A stretch of DNA of 6,987 nt, taken from contig JANXNO010000650.1 of the NCBI GenBank assembly GCA_025354075.1, forward strand, positions 1-6,987, in the 5' to 3' direction. Origin of the DNA: Burkholderiales bacterium. Lineage in GTDB: Bacteria; Pseudomonadota; Gammaproteobacteria; Burkholderiales; Casimicrobiaceae. A program made the translations under genes and the position numbers. Of this stretch, positions 4,838-6,987 are shown in pieces; position 1 is the stretch's first letter, and every line of letters starts with the position of its first letter. The notes under the pieces are model-generated. The model saw only the letters and a list, made by a program, of their open reading frames with translations, searched no databases and was not told where the DNA came from.

Positions 4838-4843
4838 AGGAGA
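4838..4843 (+). promoter_or_regulatory. Ribosome binding site deciding the TTG start of the desaturase
   Basis: AGGAGA lies seven bases before TTG at 4851 but 22 bases before the first in-frame ATG at 4866. The spacing clearly favours the TTG start. Confidence 0.75.
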
Positions 4844-4850
4844 AGTTCAC

Positions 4851-6059
4851 TTGATCGATTCGATAATGTCCCCGCTGTTCTCGATTGCGCAAGGCGCCAT
4901 TGACATGCCTTGGTGGGGCTATGTGCTGACGATGCTTGCGTTGTGCCATGTGACCATCGCCGCAGTCACGATTTTTTTGCATCGGGCGCAGGCGCATCGC
5001 GCGCTAGATTTGCATCCGATTGTTTCGCATTTTTTCCGCATGTGGCTGTGGCTGTCCACCGGCATGGTGACCAAAGAATGGGTCGCGATTCACCGCAAGC
5101 ATCACGCCAAATGCGACACGGTTGACGACCCGCACAGCCCGGTGATCCACGGCCATCTGGGTGTGCTGCGCTTCGGCGTCGACATGTATCGCAAAGAAGC
5201 CAAAAATCTGGAGACGCTGGAGCGCTACGGCCACGGCACGCCCGACGACTGGATCGAGCGCAATCTGTACAGCAAGTACACCTGGCAGGGCATGGGCGTG
5301 TCGCTGGTGATCTTCGTCGCGCTGTTTGGTTTTGCAGGGCTTTCGATGTGGTGCATGCAGTTGATCTGGATTCCGATCACCGCCGCCGGCATCATCAACG
5401 GCACCGGCCACGCGCTCGGCTATCGCAATCATCACACTGAAGATGCGTCTACCAACATCGTGCCAATCGGCATCATCATCGGTGGCGAAGAGTTGCACAA
5501 CAATCATCACGCGTACGGCGCATCGGCGAAGTTTTCGGTGCGCTGGTATGAGTTTGACATCGGCTGGATGTACATCCAGATCCTGTCCGCGCTTGGCTTG
5601 GCGCATGTTCGTAAAGTGGCACCCGCATTGAAGCTGCGCACCAGCGAAGGTGACGTTGACGAGACGCTACAAGCGATCATTACCCACCGCTATCGGGTGA
5701 TGCAAGACTACGCAGCAGTCGTCAAAGCGACGGCCAGGGCGGAGTTTGCCACCCTTAAGGCACGCGCTGAGAAAGGCGAAATTGAACTTCCGCATTTTCG
5801 GCAGTTGATGAAGGATTTTCGTGCTGACGCAGCCACGCTGGCCGACGTACAGCGTGCGCGTCTCGCCGCCGCGTTCGCCCACAGCGACGCGCTGAAAAAA
5901 ATGTATCAGGCCCGGCAGGATCTTGCCGCGATCTGGGCGCGCTCGACCGAGTCGCAGGATCAGCTGAAAGCGCGTTGGCAAGCATGGCGCAATAGCGCTG
6001 AAGCGTCCGGCGTTGCGTCATTGCAGGCGTTTTCTAACCGGCTGGCTCGTTTCGCGTAA
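4851..6059 (+). CDS. Membrane-bound fatty acid desaturase (acyl-CoA desaturase type)
   Basis: This 402-residue integral membrane enzyme introduces a double bond into fatty acyl chains, probably at delta-9, using a di-iron centre, O2 and an electron donor. All three histidine boxes are present: HRAQAH (44-49), HRKHH (81-85) and HNNHH (216-220), plus the additional ligand region GHALGYRNHHTED (186-198). Hydrophobic segments lie near 22-43, 61-73, 148-165 and 166-183, giving the usual hairpin topology with the boxes facing the cytoplasm. The last 130 or so residues form a charged, helical tail, which I believe is also found in other betaproteobacterial members. The start is TTG, fixed by AGGAGA seven bases upstream. 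The gene converges on rpmG and is followed by a strong terminator. It is probably monocistronic and involved in adjusting membrane fluidity, for example in the cold. It looks intact; the exact regiospecificity and substrate (CoA ester or phospholipid) cannot be read. Confidence 0.95.
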   Translation: MIDSIMSPLFSIAQGAIDMPWWGYVLTMLALCHVTIAAVTIFLHRAQAHRALDLHPIVSHFFRMWLWLSTGMVTKEWVAIHRKHHAKCDTVDDPHSPVIHGHLGVLRFGVDMYRKEAKNLETLERYGHGTPDDWIERNLYSKYTWQGMGVSLVIFVALFGFAGLSMWCMQLIWIPITAAGIINGTGHALGYRNHHTEDASTNIVPIGIIIGGEELHNNHHAYGASAKFSVRWYEFDIGWMYIQILSALGLAHVRKVAPALKLRTSEGDVDETLQAIITHRYRVMQDYAAVVKATARAEFATLKARAEKGEIELPHFRQLMKDFRADAATLADVQRARLAAAFAHSDALKKMYQARQDLAAIWARSTESQDQLKARWQAWRNSAEASGVASLQAFSNRLARFA

Positions 6060-6088
6060 GCGGATCGGCAGGCGCGAAAGTGCCGCCC

Positions 6089-6121
6089 AAAAAAAAGCCC
6101 GCACAATGCGGGCTATTTTTC
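6089..6121. terminator. Bidirectional intrinsic terminator
   Basis: AGCCCGCA (6096-6103) pairs perfectly with TGCGGGCT (6107-6114) around the loop CAA. The hairpin is followed by ATTTTT on the plus strand and preceded by a run of eight A, which reads as T on the minus strand. It can therefore end transcription from both the desaturase gene and the rpmB-rpmG operon, which converge here. Confidence 0.9.
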
Positions 6122-6134
6122 GAGCCGGAGCGGA

Positions 6135-6290
6135 CTATTTCAGCTTCATCTCTTTGTAGATCACATGCTTGCGTACAACAGGATCGAACTTCTTGAACGA
6201 GAGTTTTTCTGTCGTCGTCTTTTTGTTCTTGGTCGTGGTGTAGAAGTGACCGGTACCGGCAGTCGATTCGAGTTTGATTTTTTCACGCAT
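6135..6290 (-). CDS. rpmG: 50S ribosomal protein L33
   Basis: This 51-residue protein reads [20 protein letters not shown] at the start and ends [19 protein letters not shown], which is the full and usual length for L33 in betaproteobacteria. It is a small, basic component of the large ribosomal subunit, near the E site. It lacks cysteines and so is the zinc-independent form. The ATG at 6290 is preceded by AAGGAG eight bases upstream, and that site overlaps the stop of rpmB; the gap between the two genes is only 12 bases. The two genes are thus cotranscribed, rpmB first. A strong terminator follows. It is too short to have been found by a 60-codon cut-off, but identification is secure. Confidence 0.98.
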   Translation of the reverse strand: MREKIKLESTAGTGHFYTTTKNKKTTTEKLSFKKFDPVVRKHVIYKEMKLK

Positions 6291-6302
6291 GATCGAGTCT
6301 CC

Positions 6303-6536
6303 TTAGATGGTGCCAGCGGCGCGAAGATCGGCGAGGACGGCGTCGATACCGTTCTTGTCAATGAGGCGGATGCCGGCTGTGGTCAGGCGCAGGCGGATGA
6401 AGCGATTTTCGCTCTCAATCCAGAAGCGGCGGCTTTGCAGATTTGGCAGGAAGCGGCGCTTGGTGCGGTTGTTGGCGTGAGAAACGTTGTTTCCCACCAT
6501 CGGCTTTTTGCCGGTGACTTGACAGACGCGTGACAT
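6303..6536 (-). CDS. rpmB: 50S ribosomal protein L28
   Basis: This 77-residue protein begins [20 protein letters not shown] and continues with [19 protein letters not shown], the conserved core of bacterial L28; the C-terminal half [26 protein letters not shown] is also typical. It belongs to the large ribosomal subunit. Length agrees with the family (about 78). The ATG at 6536 has GGAG eight bases upstream. It is the first gene of the rpmB-rpmG operon. Its leader of roughly 118 bases contains an inverted repeat that ends just before the ribosome binding site, which might allow translational control. Nothing unusual is seen in the protein. Confidence 0.98.
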   Translation of the reverse strand: MSRVCQVTGKKPMVGNNVSHANNRTKRRFLPNLQSRRFWIESENRFIRLRLTTAGIRLIDKNGIDAVLADLRAAGTI

Positions 6537-6551
6537 GACTGGAACTCCGGT

Positions 6552-6587
6552 GTGACTTCAACGTGGCCCCTGAGCGGTTGAAGTGAC
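6552..6587 (-). promoter_or_regulatory. Inverted repeat in the rpmB leader
   Basis: ACTTCAAC (6555-6562) and GTTGAAGT (6577-6584) pair perfectly; beyond one mismatch two more pairs form (6552-6553 with 6586-6587), with a 14-base loop. In the message the stem ends three bases before the GGAG of rpmB. It may be a regulatory hairpin, possibly for feedback by a ribosomal protein, but this is inferred only from structure and position. Confidence 0.4.
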
Positions 6588-6661
6588 TTGACTGCGGCAA
6601 ACGTCGAGTGGACCGCTGCAATCAGGTGTTGATCGGGTATGAAAATCAGGGTTAGCCTACG

Positions 6662-6667
6662 AGTATA
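6662..6667 (-). promoter_or_regulatory. Probable -10 box of the rpmB-rpmG promoter
   Basis: The minus strand reads CACGCTATACTCG with TATACT as a five-of-six match to the -10 consensus. The -35 region at 17 bases (GCACGA) is poor. Transcription would start near 6655, about 118 bases before the rpmB start. It lies only about 50 bases from the stop of the GntR-family gene. Confidence 0.4.
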
Positions 6668-6717
6668 GCGTGAAACCGCACTACTCGTGCTGATCAGCCC
6701 TCATCAGCAGCGTTGCA

Positions 6718-6987
6718 CTACAAAATCTCCGCGAAATACTCGTGCGCTGCCGTGTTCACCGTAGAAATACGCAGTTCTACCGGCTCATCGCGCATATCGA
6801 AGGCGGTGCGCCGGATGGTCAGGACGGGCGTTCCCGCGCTGATTTTCAACAACTTGGCGTGATCGCTGGAGGCCGCCTCCGCGCGCAACCGCTCATCGGT
6901 GCGCACGACCGTGATGCCAAACGCGTCCTGATACAGGTTGTAGATCGTATTGGGACGCTCCTTAAACTGGGCGGCAGAGAGTTTTTC
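6718..6987 (-). CDS. GntR-family transcriptional regulator, C-terminal part (UTRA domain)
   Basis: Only the last 89 residues are inside the window; the frame is open to the right edge, so the N-terminal winged helix-turn-helix lies outside. The visible part is the end of a UTRA effector-binding domain as found in HutC/FarR-type GntR regulators. Its features are RPNTIYNLYQDAFGITVVR, then DERLRAEAASSDHAKLLKI, then the hallmark GTPVLTIRRTAFDMRDEPVEL with ISTVNTAAHEYFAEIL at the end. Such proteins repress or activate nearby genes in response to a small metabolite, often a sugar, amino sugar or amino acid derivative. Neither target nor effector can be read here. It points in the same direction as rpmB and ends before the probable rpmB promoter, so it is likely a separate unit. 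No terminator hairpin was seen after its stop. Confidence 0.85.
   Translation of the reverse strand, partial: EKLSAAQFKERPNTIYNLYQDAFGITVVRTDERLRAEAASSDHAKLLKISAGTPVLTIRRTAFDMRDEPVELRISTVNTAAHEYFAEIL

Larger units (their letters stand above)
4392..4850. other. Intergenic region between divergent operons, no convincing gene
   Basis: This 459-bp gap separates the minus-strand 2TM/kinase/regulator operon from the plus-strand desaturase and should hold both promoters. Candidate boxes are TATAGA on the minus strand about 38 bases before the 2TM start, and TAAAAT at 4761-4766 on the plus strand, but neither has a good -35 partner. A minus-strand frame of 87 codons (4428-4691) starts without a ribosome binding site, has no recognisable motif, and ends near the 2TM promoter area, so I do not call it a gene. 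A long inverted repeat lies at 4456-4511. Confidence 0.5.

Noticed and set aside
5004..5606. 200-codon minus-strand frame antisense to the desaturase
   Set aside because: It is rich in H, V and A, as expected for the complement of desaturase codons, and lies wholly inside a gene with intact histidine boxes.
4866..6059. Desaturase starting at the in-frame ATG
   Set aside because: The AGGAGA site is 22 bases away from it but seven bases from TTG at 4851, so the TTG start is preferred.

Overview
The window looks like chromosomal DNA of a betaproteobacterium, probably Burkholderiales or a relative. The main evidence is the pair of ribosomal proteins near the right end. L28 followed by a cysteine-free L33 that begins [20 protein letters not shown] is the typical betaproteobacterial form and order. 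Several short inverted-repeat families typical of proteobacterial intergenic DNA support this. Species cannot be named from the sequence alone.

Left part (1-2290), accessory in character. Two minus-strand genes at 148-812 lie in visibly AT-richer DNA: a secreted protein of unknown function and, joined to its stop codon by an ATGA overlap, an unlisted 47-residue peptide with 11 cysteines. A possible promoter upstream carries a nine-C run in its spacer. Next comes a toxin-antitoxin pair (Gp49/HigB-like toxin, XRE antitoxin) with toxin first, an 8-bp overlap, a TATAAT box placed so that the toxin message may be leaderless, and a small inverted repeat at the promoter. A DUF1801 protein follows; its stop codon may be a recent nonsense change, because a lysine-rich tail continues in frame beyond it.

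Middle part (2291-4391) is one minus-strand signalling operon. In transcription order it holds a stand-alone 2TM-domain membrane protein, a histidine kinase of the LytS/His_kinase family with its own N-terminal 2TM domain, and a LytTR response regulator. The first two genes are joined by an ATGA overlap. The kinase and regulator are separated by a REP-like double hairpin that also supplies the kinase stop codon. The two 2TM segments are clearly related.

Right part (4392-6987). A 459-bp gap with no convincing gene leads into a plus-strand, membrane-bound fatty acid desaturase with all three histidine boxes and a TTG start. It converges on rpmG-rpmB, and a bidirectional hairpin terminator lies between them. 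The rpmB leader holds an inverted repeat just before the ribosome binding site. The window ends inside a minus-strand GntR-family regulator, of which only the UTRA ligand-binding end is present.

Repeats fill most of the gaps. There are two good copies and one decayed copy of a CCCTCACCCTAACCCTCTCC-type hairpin, two half-decayed TGGATTCCCGC elements, and two larger imperfect inverted repeats that overlap the 3' ends of genes. Nothing here is a CRISPR array, tRNA, rRNA or complete insertion sequence.
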